NCBI GenBank assembly: GCA_002390845.1
Contig: DGQT01000081.1
Location: forward strand, 43,723 to 107,722
From: Chitinophagaceae bacterium UBA4407
Lineage (GTDB): Bacteria; Bacteroidota; Bacteroidia; Chitinophagales; Chitinophagaceae
DNA: 64,000 bases
Direction: 5' to 3'
Shown: positions 8,344 to 16,868 of the stretch, in pieces
Layout: every line of letters begins with the position of its first letter
How positions within the stretch are numbered: the stretch's first letter is position 1
The notes under the pieces: generated by a model
The model's database searches: none
Told to the model about the DNA's origin: nothing
The model's input: only the letters and a program-made list of their open reading frames with translations
Position numbers and translations under genes: made by a program

Positions 8344-8631
8344 ATGAAAAGTATTGTTGTTTTAAGTTGTTTAATAATGCTGTTCTCAGGAGTATCGGGT
8401 TGCAAAACCGTAGTTACAGAGAGGCCTGCAGAAGCTACTGTTACTGTTGTACGTCCACCTCAACCCGGCCCTGCATATATTTGGGTAGATGGAGAATGGT
8501 ATTCCCGTGGCGGAAAGTATTATCGTAGTCAGGGTCGTTGGGTAATTGCAAAAAGAGGCCGTGCATGGTCATCAGGGCATTGGCAAAAAGGTAATCATGG
8601 CTGGTATTGGGTTCCCGGGCATTGGAGGTAA
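8344..8631 (+). CDS. YXWGXW/WXXGXW-repeat lipoprotein
   Basis: The 95-aa protein has a lipoprotein signal peptide with the cysteine at residue 20 (GVSGC). It is then rich in tryptophan, glycine and arginine with repeats such as WVDGEWYSRGGKYY, WVIAKRGRAWSSGHW and WYWVPGHW. This is the short WXXGXW-repeat family often found in the envelope under stress; the biochemical role is unknown. It lies 193 bases before the NtrC-type regulator in the same direction. Confidence 0.8.
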   Translation: MKSIVVLSCLIMLFSGVSGCKTVVTERPAEATVTVVRPPQPGPAYIWVDGEWYSRGGKYYRSQGRWVIAKRGRAWSSGHWQKGNHGWYWVPGHWR

Positions 8632-8824
8632 CAGTTATAAAATAAGCATTTAAGTTTGGTTGAATAGAGGGGTTTTAACCGCAGGTTTGCACTAAGTTTA
8701 ATTACTTATGCAGGCCTGTATTTTTTAGCACTAGTTAAACAATATGCCGTGTTGATGCTTTTTTAGCATGCGGCGTAATATACATTACCTTTATACCCGG
8801 TCTTTTTAAAAAAGAATATATAGT

Positions 8825-10237
8825 ATGAAGAATAAAATTTTAATTATTGATGATGATCTTGATATGTGCCTGCTCCTTAGCCGCTATCTTATAAAACATG
8901 GCTATCAGGCCGATACTGCCCATTCTGCAAATAAAGGCATTGCAAAATTCAAAGAAAATAACTTTGATATTGTAATTACTGACTTTAGGCTGGGCGATAT
9001 GGACGGCAAAGATGTGCTGATAGAAATTAAAAAAGAAAAACCCGACACAATTGTGCTGATCATTACAGGGTATAGTGATATTAAGACAGCCGTAGACGTT
9101 ATTAAACTAGGTGCTTACGATTATATTACCAAACCACTGATACCCGACGAAGTGCTGAATGTGCTTAAAAATGCTATTTCCCAATCGGGCAATACCAACT
9201 CAGGAACCGGGGTACCGGTAAAAGATAAGAACTACGAAAAAATGTCAGAAGGTGGTGCCATAAAAATTAATGGTGATTTTTTAATCGGGCAATCTGCGGC
9301 AACCAAAGAATTGTATCAACAGGCAGCAATCGTTGCTCCAACCAATTACAGTATTATTCTTTATGGTGAAAGTGGAACCGGGAAAGAAGTAATGGCGCGA
9401 ACCATACATGAAATGAGCAACAGAAAGAACCAGCCATTTATTGCTATGGATTGTGGTACCCTTTCAAAAGAGCTTGCTACAAGCGAACTGTTTGGTCATG
9501 TAAAAGGTGCTTTTACGGGTGCACTTACAGATAAAACGGGCCATTTTGAATTAGCGAATGGTGGTACGCTATTCTTAGATGAGGTTGCCAACCTTTCTTA
9601 CGATGTGCAGGCTGCATTACTGCGGGTTTTACAGGAAAGAAAAATTAAAAAGGTAGGTGGTACAAAAGAGATGGATATTGATGTAAGGATTATTATTGCC
9701 TCCAACGAAAACCTTCAGCTTGCTTATCAAAAAGGTACATTCAGAGAAGACCTTTATCACAGGTTTAATGAATTTTCTATTAATCTTCCGCCATTGCGAA
9801 GCAGGAAAGATGATATTCCATTGTTTGCAAATTTCTTTTTACAAAAAACCAATGCAGAGCTGGGGAAAACAATCGAAGGAATAGACGACGATGTAATGCA
9901 GGCATTTTTACGCTACCCTTGGCCGGGTAACCTAAGAGAATTCCGCAATGTAATGCGCCGTGCCGTATTGCTCACTTATAAAGGCAACATTTCTGCCAAG
10001 GTATTGCCATCAGAAATAACAGGACCTTCTTCCTTTTCACAAGATATTTCAACGCCGCCTGGTGAAATAAAACGCGAACCGGCTTTAAAAGATGCCGCAT
10101 CTAAGGCAGAGTATGAAACCATAATGAAAGTTCTTAAAGAGGTAAATAATAATAAATCAAAAGCCGCAGATATTTTAAAAATTGACAGAAAAACACTCTA
10201 CAATAAAATAAAAATTTACGAAGAATCCCTTCAATAA
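8825..10237 (+). CDS. NtrC-family sigma-54-dependent response regulator
   Basis: The 470-aa protein has an N-terminal receiver domain (phospho-acceptor D53 in IVITDFRLGD), a central AAA+ domain with Walker A GESGTGKE (181-188), the sigma-54 contact loop GAFTGA (228-233) and Walker B GGTLFLDEV (246-254), and a C-terminal Fis-type helix-turn-helix (about 430-468). It is complete for activation of RpoN-dependent promoters. A likely partner kinase is the CHASE3 protein at 5122. I could not find convincing sigma-54 promoters in the nearby intergenic regions, so its targets are not shown by this window. Confidence 0.95.
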   Translation: MKNKILIIDDDLDMCLLLSRYLIKHGYQADTAHSANKGIAKFKENNFDIVITDFRLGDMDGKDVLIEIKKEKPDTIVLIITGYSDIKTAVDVIKLGAYDYITKPLIPDEVLNVLKNAISQSGNTNSGTGVPVKDKNYEKMSEGGAIKINGDFLIGQSAATKELYQQAAIVAPTNYSIILYGESGTGKEVMARTIHEMSNRKNQPFIAMDCGTLSKELATSELFGHVKGAFTGALTDKTGHFELANGGTLFLDEVANLSYDVQAALLRVLQERKIKKVGGTKEMDIDVRIIIASNENLQLAYQKGTFREDLYHRFNEFSINLPPLRSRKDDIPLFANFFLQKTNAELGKTIEGIDDDVMQAFLRYPWPGNLREFRNVMRRAVLLTYKGNISAKVLPSEITGPSSFSQDISTPPGEIKREPALKDAASKAEYETIMKVLKEVNNNKSKAADILKIDRKTLYNKIKIYEESLQ

Positions 10238-10260
10238 TTTTTCAATTTTTAGTATTTTAT

Positions 10261-10338
10261 TTATGAACCCGGCAAGAGAATATGAATGAAGCTTTTGTTG
10301 CGTCGCACACTTTTACATTCTGATTATTTTTCGGCTTA
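10261..10338 (-). repeat. Intergenic element, A core, inverted (10298-10308)
   Basis: Starts TGAACCCGGCA about 25 bases after the NtrC-type gene stop. Its 25-base inner segment from GAATATGAATGAAGC to CGTCGCACAC is nearly identical to that of the copy at 18230. Confidence 0.85.
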
Positions 10339-10374
10339 AAGGATTGCACCTTGCCGTAAAAATCCTTACCGGAT

Positions 10375-10941
10375 TTATTTACGCTCTTCCTTTTCGCTTC
10401 CCGAAAAAATATTACCCAAAGCATTCATAAGACTCGATACGGGGCCCTCCATTTTATGGGTATCGTCATCCAGTGTATTATCATTTATTATTTCTCCCAT
10501 CTGCAATAAAGGTGGCAGAAATAAAAGCATATTGTTTTTTTCAGCAGCCAATAAATCTTTCACATCATTTACTGTAAGAGGGTTTGAACTGCGTATCAGG
10601 TTAACGGCTTCATCGGCAACATTTTTCATGCTTTCATAAGCATTGGCTTCAGAAGTGCTTACATAGGCTGCAACTTTTTCTATAGTTTCTTTTTTATGGT
10701 CGCTAAGGAATTCATTTAACCAGTTTGTGGAAATATCTCCACATAAAACATTTTCTGCACCTTTATCACTTCTGGTGTACTTATAAATTGATACTAAAAT
10801 TGCAGGTATCGTGGCCTGTCCCAAAAGAGGTACCTCCTGGTCCTTATCTAAAGATTCAACCATATCTGTATTGAGATTGATCTTCTTTAATTCAGGATAT
10901 CCAAGATTTTTTTGAATTGTTTCTGCAAGATTGGCTGACAT
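10375..10941 (-). CDS. Hypothetical cytoplasmic protein, 188 aa
   Basis: I do not recognise this family. The sequence is soluble and mostly helical, without a signal peptide. It has a central stretch DISTNWLNEFLSDHKKETIE followed by regularly spaced helices and a loosely hydrophobic region LLLFLPPLLQMGE near residue 150. The C-terminus is charged (SGSEKEERK). It is convergent with the NtrC-type regulator and separated from it by an intergenic element. The stress neighbourhood is the only functional hint. Confidence 0.55.
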   Translation of the reverse strand: MSANLAETIQKNLGYPELKKINLNTDMVESLDKDQEVPLLGQATIPAILVSIYKYTRSDKGAENVLCGDISTNWLNEFLSDHKKETIEKVAAYVSTSEANAYESMKNVADEAVNLIRSSNPLTVNDVKDLLAAEKNNMLLFLPPLLQMGEIINDNTLDDDTHKMEGPVSSLMNALGNIFSGSEKEERK

Positions 10942-11117
10942 AAAAACACTTTTTTAGATAATTAAAAATATTATTTGATGTTATAGACTACTGATTATGC
11001 TTTAAAATAATGCCATTAATTATTGGCGCATGAAAGGTGAGAATAATTAAAAACCATCAATAATTTTAAGGCACTTTTTTTGTCACGATAATACGATTGA
11101 ATCAAAAAAAAATAACT

Positions 11118-11462
11118 ATGCACACACCAGTAACAATGACCTCGCTTCTGAGTATTTTAGAAAAACTAAGGATCAGGAAACAGGATAATGAATTTAAAAT
11201 GACACCCGAAGGTTTTACTGCAGGAAAAGGAAAGGCTTACGGTCCTTCCGAACTAAAGATTATTAAGACTTACCGGTTTGAAGGCGATTCAAATCCCTCT
11301 GATTCATCGATCATTTATCTGATTGAAGCAAACGATGGTTTAGTAGGCTACAGCTTAGATGCTTACGGCGCTTACAGCAGCCACGATGACGAAGAAGGTT
11401 ACGATGAGTTTATCAGAAAAATACCGATGGAAGACCGCGATGAGCAAATAATTTTTCAATAA
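11118..11462 (+). CDS. Hypothetical small protein, 114 aa
   Basis: This soluble protein is unrecognised. It has an N-terminal helix (residues 1-25), then a basic loop, a beta-rich core (ELKIIKTYRFEG, SSIIYLIEANDGLVGYSLDAYG) and an acidic tail with SSHDDEEGYDEF. The frame could begin at a TTG at 11097, but the ATG at 11118 is preferred. It is followed by a strong terminator, so it is probably monocistronic. Confidence 0.6.
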   Translation: MHTPVTMTSLLSILEKLRIRKQDNEFKMTPEGFTAGKGKAYGPSELKIIKTYRFEGDSNPSDSSIIYLIEANDGLVGYSLDAYGAYSSHDDEEGYDEFIRKIPMEDRDEQIIFQ

Positions 11463-11476
11463 GGTTTTTCATGTAT

Positions 11477-11540
11477 AACTTTCACAGATACCAGCCAGGG
11501 GTTAATCATAAACCTAATTTGGTATCTGTGAAAGTTTTTT
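11477..11540 (+). terminator. Strong Rho-independent terminator
   Basis: A perfect 17-bp inverted repeat (11477-11493 with 11520-11536) encloses a 26-base loop, and the right arm runs into TTTTTT. It starts 15 bases after the stop of the preceding gene. Confidence 0.85.
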
Positions 11541-11580
11541 GCATTAATGCGGGTATCAATAAAATAACGTTGATGAGCAT

Positions 11581-11663
11581 AAATTGTTCAAAAGAATTGA
11601 TGCAGCAGAAGTGTGCGACGCAAGAAAAGTTACATACATATTCTTTTGCCGGGCTCAAAAAAA
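11581..11663 (+). repeat. Intergenic element, A core (11613-11624)
   Basis: Ends TGCCGGGCTCAAAAAAA only 6 bases before the stop of the minus-strand GH172 gene, so its GAGCC end directly abuts that gene's 3' end. Confidence 0.9.
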
Positions 11664-11668
11664 TATAA

Positions 11669-12829
11669 TTAATTTATTTCCAGCTGATCTTTTGCCGGCA
11701 ATTTTGGAAAAGGGTTATGTGGTTCTGTTTGATACCAGAAAACAGTTGATGCAATATCATCCTGTAGCGGCAGGTAACGTCCCCCGCTGTGCCAGCCCAA
11801 TGCCTGAATGGTTACTTTTAAATTCTTTTCAAATCGTATGGGATCGGTTATATGCCAGCGGTACAAACCAAAACGCTGCGATACGCCATAATGCCCATCC
11901 CCTTTTATTACCTGTGGCAAACCTGTATAGGGCGTACTGAATTCTGTGTAGTTTGTTTCTTCTACCCCTGCTGCATTTTTTTTGCGTGTATCAAAATCGT
12001 AAGAGCCACAAAAATAATCTTCGGTACCGGTGCCGCATATTGTGGGATAATCTGTATCGCCATCCATAAAGAATTTTATTTCACCTTCGCCCCACCAGCC
12101 ATTGTTATGAACACCCCACGCCATGTAAGTACCAACATACTGGCCCTTGCCTTTTATGTTATCAACAAGTACATAATTCTCTTTGTAGGGTAAAGGATTT
12201 GTGCGGTTAAACTGTGCATGAAAATAACCGGCATCGGCAGGTACTTCAGTTAAAATATAATCAACCTGGTAATAAAGCACCATGTCTTCGGTGTCAATAT
12301 TCTCCATGGTTATTTTACATTTTTTCCTGAAAGGCATAGGCCAGTAACAGTTAAAAGCACTGCCCGGGTTTACACAAACTGCAAGTGATTGCAAAGGTGA
12401 ATATTGCCCCCAGCCCATACCAAAAAAATCGCCAACCGGCACTTCTACCGAAGGGGTTGCTTCATCATCCCAGTAAAAGCGCAGGATTGAATAACGCCAG
12501 TTGCCTGTGGGTGTCATCCATATATGCTGTATCGAACCGGAGCCATCGATCTCTGCTACGGTATAAGTTGTTTTAGATTTTATTACAACGCTTGGACTTA
12601 CTTTCCAACCCTGGCCCAAATCTCTCGATGGGCCAGAACCCGTTCCTGTTGTGGCTTTGCCGCCTTCTCCTTTTGCACCATTGAAATTCTCCGGGCTAAT
12701 GGAGCGTGTTTTCGCATCAGACAAACGAAAGATGTTGCCCATGTTGGCATCTATGCCATTGTATTTTTGTGCAAGTGTTGCAGAGCAAATTAAAACTGCA
12801 ATTAAAGAACCCAGCATTGATTTTTGCAT
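11669..12829 (-). CDS. Secreted DUF2961 / GH172-family glycoside hydrolase
   Basis: The 386-aa protein has a signal peptide ending at about residue 21 and a single DUF2961 domain. Characteristic strings are GSGSIQHIWMT, YWDDEATPSVEVPVGDFFG, GEGEIKFFMDGD (247-258) and CGTGTEDYF (265-273). DUF2961 is the fold of CAZy family GH172, which includes a difructose-dianhydride hydrolase and exo-D-arabinofuranosidases. E248/E250 and E270 are the likely catalytic pair by position. It sits with a FucP-like transporter and an FAH-fold enzyme on the same strand, suggesting uptake and breakdown of a furanoside. The exact sugar is not determined. Confidence 0.85.
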   Translation of the reverse strand: MQKSMLGSLIAVLICSATLAQKYNGIDANMGNIFRLSDAKTRSISPENFNGAKGEGGKATTGTGSGPSRDLGQGWKVSPSVVIKSKTTYTVAEIDGSGSIQHIWMTPTGNWRYSILRFYWDDEATPSVEVPVGDFFGMGWGQYSPLQSLAVCVNPGSAFNCYWPMPFRKKCKITMENIDTEDMVLYYQVDYILTEVPADAGYFHAQFNRTNPLPYKENYVLVDNIKGKGQYVGTYMAWGVHNNGWWGEGEIKFFMDGDTDYPTICGTGTEDYFCGSYDFDTRKKNAAGVEETNYTEFSTPYTGLPQVIKGDGHYGVSQRFGLYRWHITDPIRFEKNLKVTIQALGWHSGGRYLPLQDDIASTVFWYQTEPHNPFPKLPAKDQLEIN

Positions 12830-12860
12830 ACCCGTATTTTTAAAAATTGGTAAATATTTT

Positions 12861-12952
12861 TTTGGAGCCGAACTTTCGTAATACTATTAAGCTTCTCTTG
12901 CCACGCTCGGTTCAAGGTTCCACTTTTATGGCAGCATTCAAACAGCCGTGCC
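12861..12952 (-). repeat. Intergenic element, B core, inverted (CTTGCCACGCTCGG)
   Basis: Begins GGAGCCGAAC and carries the B core plus the B-specific flank with ATGGCAGCATTCAA. It lies between the GH172 and FucP-like genes, with its GAGCC end at a 5' gene end rather than a stop codon. Confidence 0.8.
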
Positions 12953-12974
12953 TGATGCTACTTGAAAACCAATC

Positions 12975-14258
12975 CTAAACTGTTGCTTCTGCAGCTTCTT
13001 TTATTTTGTATCCCTTCCATCCAAAATAAAAAATAAATACAAAACAAATCAGCGGAACGATATAAGCCAACTGAATACTGTTTGTTTTATCAGAGATCTG
13101 GCCCATAATTAAAGGTATAACAGCACCACCAACAATTGCCATTACAAGAAATGAAGAAGCAATTTTGCTTTCTTCGCCCAGGCCTTTAATGCCTAAAGCA
13201 AATACGGTTGGAAACATAATTGACATAAAGAAAGGTACAGGCAACAGCGCATATACAGCCACACTTCCGTTTGAAAACAGTGCTATTGAAAGCAAACAAA
13301 TATTAATTACTGCATATAAACTCAACAGTTTTGCAGGCTTTACATAGCGCATAAAAAACGTACCTGTAAAGCGACCCAGCATAAAGCCCACCATTGACAA
13401 AGACCACCAGTAAGCTGCATCCTTTTCAGGCAAATCCATGGTGTATCTTGAAAACCGTATAAAAAAACTTCCTACACCAACCTGCGCCCCAACATAAAAA
13501 AATTCTGCAATCACCGCCCATTTTACGTGTCTGTGACGGAACACTTTTACTGAAAAAGATTTATGTCCATGACCATCATCTTCTGCATCTTCTTCCTTTA
13601 TCTCGGGCAATTTGGTAAATACAAAAAATATTGCCACCAGCAATACCACGCCGGCAATAATCATGTATGGAATTTTTATAGTTCCTGCCTCGAACGATAA
13701 GTATGTATTTAATTGTTCAGGACTCATTTGTTGAAGTTCCTGCGGTGTATGCTCTATGCCTGACAAGATAAACTGTCGGCCAATCAGTGGGGCTACAAAT
13801 GCGCCTACGCCGTTGAATGATTGTGCAAAATTCAGGCGTTGTTCTGAAGTTGCTTTATCGCCAAGTTTTGTAATGTATGGGTTAGCCACTGTTTCTAAAA
13901 AAGTAGCTCCTGCAGCAATAATAAATAAGGCAAATAAAAAGAAATCGTAACTCCGTACCGATGCGGCAGGCACAAATAATGCAGCACCAATAGCATACAA
14001 TATCAATCCGAACAATATTCCTTTCTTATAACCATATTTATGCATAAACCATCCTGCGGGCAATGCGATAGTAAAATAGCCAAGATAAACAGCAGTATCA
14101 ATAAGTGCTGACTGTGTATCGCTTAGCTGGCATGCTTTTTTTAAATGGGGAATCAGTATAGGATTGATGTTGTGTAAAAAAGCCCACAGAAAAAAAAGGC
14201 TTGTTATTAGTGCAAATGCAATGGTATTATTCGCTGTTTGGGCGTTTGGTTTTGGCAT
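12975..14258 (-). CDS. FucP-like sugar:H+ symporter (FHS family MFS)
   Basis: The 427-aa protein has about 12 membrane helices and the FHS/FucP family hallmarks: FFLWAFLHNINPILIPHLKK at the first helix, YLGYFTIALPAGWFMHKYGY, and GATFLETVANPYIT. Relatives import L-fucose, glucose/galactose or other monosaccharides with protons. The cytoplasmic loop around residue 228 carries an acidic insert (KEEDAEDDGHGH). Position between the GH172 hydrolase and the FAH-fold enzyme suggests it imports the released sugar. Confidence 0.85.
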   Translation of the reverse strand: MPKPNAQTANNTIAFALITSLFFLWAFLHNINPILIPHLKKACQLSDTQSALIDTAVYLGYFTIALPAGWFMHKYGYKKGILFGLILYAIGAALFVPAASVRSYDFFLFALFIIAAGATFLETVANPYITKLGDKATSEQRLNFAQSFNGVGAFVAPLIGRQFILSGIEHTPQELQQMSPEQLNTYLSFEAGTIKIPYMIIAGVVLLVAIFFVFTKLPEIKEEDAEDDGHGHKSFSVKVFRHRHVKWAVIAEFFYVGAQVGVGSFFIRFSRYTMDLPEKDAAYWWSLSMVGFMLGRFTGTFFMRYVKPAKLLSLYAVINICLLSIALFSNGSVAVYALLPVPFFMSIMFPTVFALGIKGLGEESKIASSFLVMAIVGGAVIPLIMGQISDKTNSIQLAYIVPLICFVFIFYFGWKGYKIKEAAEATV

Positions 14259-14304
14259 GCTTATATTGTTTAAAAATATTTTATCGTTAATATGAACTAC
14301 GTCG

Positions 14305-14370
14305 CGTTGCTGCTATAAATATACAGTACAAGTGAGTGACACAATGATGCTCAATTGAAATACAAAAGTC
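14305..14370 (+). repeat. Intergenic element, C core (AGTGAGTGACACAA)
   Basis: The left flank ACAGTACAAG matches the A-type flank, but the core is GTGAGTGACACAA. The right end is truncated (GCTCAATTGAAA). Confidence 0.65.
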
Positions 14371-14384
14371 TGTCAACAAAAAAT

Positions 14385-15233
14385 TTATCTCTTAACAGCA
14401 ATGGTATTTGTTAAGGTACCAATGCCATCAATACGGATATTGACAATATCGTTTTCGTTTAATGTAAAATCGTTTGGCGGCACAACGCAGGTGCCCGTCA
14501 TTAGAAAACAACCATGTGCAAAATCAAATTCGCGGTAAAGCCACGCCGCCAATTCATTTAATGAACGTTTCATTTTATTGAGTGTAGTAGCATCATCAAA
14601 CATCTTTTGCCCGTTTCTATAAATGTTCATTTGAATGGCCGTAGCTAAAGTTATGGGCTTGTTTGTAATGTACAAGCAAGGACCCAGCGCTGCGCTTTTC
14701 TCGTACATTTTTGCTTGCGGAAGATAGAGTGGATTTTCTCCTTCGATACTTCTTGAACTCATGTCGTTGCCGATGGTGTACGCTTGTATAGATCCGTGTG
14801 AATTGATATATAAAGTAAGTTCGGGTTCGGGGACATTCCATACAGAATCTTTACGGATGTTTACCTGCTGCCCATGACCTGAAACACGCTGTGGCATTGC
14901 TTTAAAAAACAACTCGGGTCTTTCCGCTTCGTACACCCGCTGGTAGCAATCTGCCGCACCCGAATCTTCAGACTCTTCCATTCTTGCATCACGGCTTCTT
15001 AAATAAGTAACACCTGCAGCCCATACTTCCTGGCTGCCAACCGGGGGCAGAATAAAATTGTTTATATAATTTTCAGCCAGTTCTTCGCTGAGTATTTCTG
15101 TAGTTTTAGTTAGTTGCAAAAGATAATTGAAAAGATATTCACGGTTTATAAGTGCATCCCAATCGTTGTTTAAAAGAAACGCCTTTGTTTCGTATTTAAG
15201 AATATTCCCTTTTGATGTTTTGTATAAATGCAT
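14385..15233 (-). CDS. FAH-family enzyme, candidate 2-keto-3-deoxy sugar-acid dehydratase
   Basis: The 282-aa protein has a fumarylacetoacetate-hydrolase fold C-terminal domain. Metal ligands are E136 and E138 (PEPEL) and D157 (GNDMSSR), followed by K175. The E-x-E then D spacing of 19 matches the arrangement described for archaeal 2-keto-3-deoxy-D-arabinonate dehydratase, and the YLRSRDARMEESE segment is typical of that branch rather than of tyrosine catabolism. The context with GH172 and FucP-like genes supports sugar-acid metabolism. FAH-fold enzymes vary widely, so the exact reaction is inference. It lies 16 bases after the stop of the neighbouring lipoprotein gene, likely one transcript. 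Confidence 0.75.
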   Translation of the reverse strand: MHLYKTSKGNILKYETKAFLLNNDWDALINREYLFNYLLQLTKTTEILSEELAENYINNFILPPVGSQEVWAAGVTYLRSRDARMEESEDSGAADCYQRVYEAERPELFFKAMPQRVSGHGQQVNIRKDSVWNVPEPELTLYINSHGSIQAYTIGNDMSSRSIEGENPLYLPQAKMYEKSAALGPCLYITNKPITLATAIQMNIYRNGQKMFDDATTLNKMKRSLNELAAWLYREFDFAHGCFLMTGTCVVPPNDFTLNENDIVNIRIDGIGTLTNTIAVKR

Positions 15234-15249
15234 GAAATGGTATTTTGAA

Positions 15250-16494
15250 TTATTTTTTTATAGTATCAAGATCAACACCCAACAATTGCAGGGTAAGTTG
15301 TTTTAACGAACCGTAATCGCCCTGTAAGTGAATGGTTGTTTGCTTGTATTCGCCTGTTTCGCCTATCTTTAATTCCAGTGCCGGTGATGAAGATTCTATT
15401 TCGTAGAAAGGCCCCATTTGTGTGCCATCGGCAAGCGGGCCATCATTGTACGAATTGATGACATCGCCTTTGTATGGTTCTTTTTGAATTTCCCATTTGC
15501 TGTTTACATAAGGTGCATCTTTATTTACCTGTGGCAATAAAATTGTTAGTACATTTTTTTCAAAATCAAAGCTGGCTGCAATTGGTTTTGCAACTAAAGG
15601 TGAGAGGCCGATCTTGCTCCTGTATTTACCATCACAGCTAAAATACAATACACTGTCTTTAACCTGCAAACGTTCTGTGGGTAGTGTACCAAAATAATTA
15701 TCAGTTATGTAAGAACGTGCGTTGGCAATGCGGTGAAAGGGAATAACAACAACAGTTTTGGGTGAAGGCGTAAACATACCGAGGAGCCAGATAGATATTA
15801 ATCCTTTTTCTTTTACCCAATCATTGTTACCGGTATTGGTAATTTTATTATCGGTTTCAAAGCCTGCAAAATGAATGTTCCCTGGAATAGAAGCTTGCAG
15901 TATTGTACTGCCCTGTTCTTTTGTAAGCAATTTTATACTACGTTCAATATTAATATCGAATATAGTTCCGCTGTAATTACTGAAGCTGGCTTGTTTGGTA
16001 AAAATTGCAGAGGATTTATCGGGTTGGGTTACATCGTAAGCTTCAGTATCAATTACTGCCGGTACCTGCCAGTGTGTAATATTAAATGAATCGCCACCTT
16101 TAAAATACAGCGAGTACTGACCGCCTTCAGGCCCCATCCAGAAACGTTCTTCCCCGCCTACAGGGTTGAACTGCTTTTTCTTTTCTGATGCACTGATAAG
16201 ATTGTAATTCATCCAGCCAAAACTGGTGCCGGTATCGCCTGTTGCAGTACTCGTCATTACCCTTCCCTGGTAATCTGCGGATAGCAACACTTTGGAATTT
16301 CCATCTTCGCTGATCAACTCTGCAACTTTGCCTGTATGCTGTCTGAGAAATGCTGCATCGTAGGCATAGGTGCCCTTGGCAGCGGTATCTTTTACAGGTA
16401 TGGATTTTTGCTCCGGAGCGTTATTGCATGCAGTAACAGACAGCACTAAAGCAAGCAGGTAAAAACATTGAATGTTACAATTGATTTTATTCAT
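15250..16494 (-). CDS. Lipoprotein, probably DUF6786 family
   Basis: The 414-aa protein has a lipoprotein signal with the cysteine at residue 23 (VTACNN). Recognisable segments are ADYQGRVMTSTA, GGEERFWMGPEGGQYSLYF and GPFYEIESSSPALEL, a beta-rich sugar-mutarotase-like pattern that I associate with DUF6786. Such lipoproteins in Bacteroidota are often near carbohydrate genes; no activity is known to me. It is the first gene of the minus-strand sugar operon (15250, 14385, then 12975 and 11669) and is divergent from the sugar porter at 16869. Confidence 0.65.
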   Translation of the reverse strand: MNKINCNIQCFYLLALVLSVTACNNAPEQKSIPVKDTAAKGTYAYDAAFLRQHTGKVAELISEDGNSKVLLSADYQGRVMTSTATGDTGTSFGWMNYNLISASEKKKQFNPVGGEERFWMGPEGGQYSLYFKGGDSFNITHWQVPAVIDTEAYDVTQPDKSSAIFTKQASFSNYSGTIFDINIERSIKLLTKEQGSTILQASIPGNIHFAGFETDNKITNTGNNDWVKEKGLISIWLLGMFTPSPKTVVVIPFHRIANARSYITDNYFGTLPTERLQVKDSVLYFSCDGKYRSKIGLSPLVAKPIAASFDFEKNVLTILLPQVNKDAPYVNSKWEIQKEPYKGDVINSYNDGPLADGTQMGPFYEIESSSPALELKIGETGEYKQTTIHLQGDYGSLKQLTLQLLGVDLDTIKK

Positions 16495-16689
16495 TCGGCA
16501 ATATGTCGTTAGAAGTAATTCGTTACTACCATTCTGTTGTTTAACTTCAAAATGGTATAATGCAACTGACCTGTGGTAAATATCTTTAAAAAATATTAAT
16601 ACAAGAACAATAAATTAAATTCTTTTGAACAGCAGCATTTTTCTTTTCGCCGCTGCGGTTGAAAATCTACGCTTCGGTAAAAGTTCCCT

Positions 16690-16760
16690 CAACTTTCAAC
16701 AGCACAAGTGTGCGACGCAAGAGGCGATGCCATGAAATACTTCTGCCAGGCTAAAAATAA
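16690..16760 (+). repeat. Intergenic element, A core (16710-16721)
   Basis: CAAGTGTGCGACGCAAG is followed by AGGCGATGCCATGAAA, the right half also used by B-core copies at 23141 and 45401. It lies in a divergent promoter region, with its end facing a gene start. Confidence 0.85.
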
Positions 16761-16796
16761 ATTTCAACAACAACCGTTTGAATTTTTTTTTGTGGG

Positions 16797-16826
16797 TTTG
16801 AATAGAAAAAAATAGTGCTACATTGG
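16797..16826 (+). promoter_or_regulatory. Possible Bacteroidota-type promoter for the sugar porter
   Basis: TTTG (16797-16800) and TACATTGG (16819-16826) are separated by 18 bases. They approximate the Bacteroidota -33 TTTG and -7 TANNTTTG elements, with one mismatch and a spacer slightly shorter than usual. It lies 43 bases before the start codon. Confidence 0.4.
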
Positions 16827-16868
16827 GTTTCCTTTTTTAAAAATTTTTATTTCCAAACGATACTTGCT

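Noticed and set aside
11471..11668. Short plus-strand frames downstream of the 114-aa gene
   Set aside because: They read through a terminator stem and an intergenic element and shadow the antisense GH172 gene.
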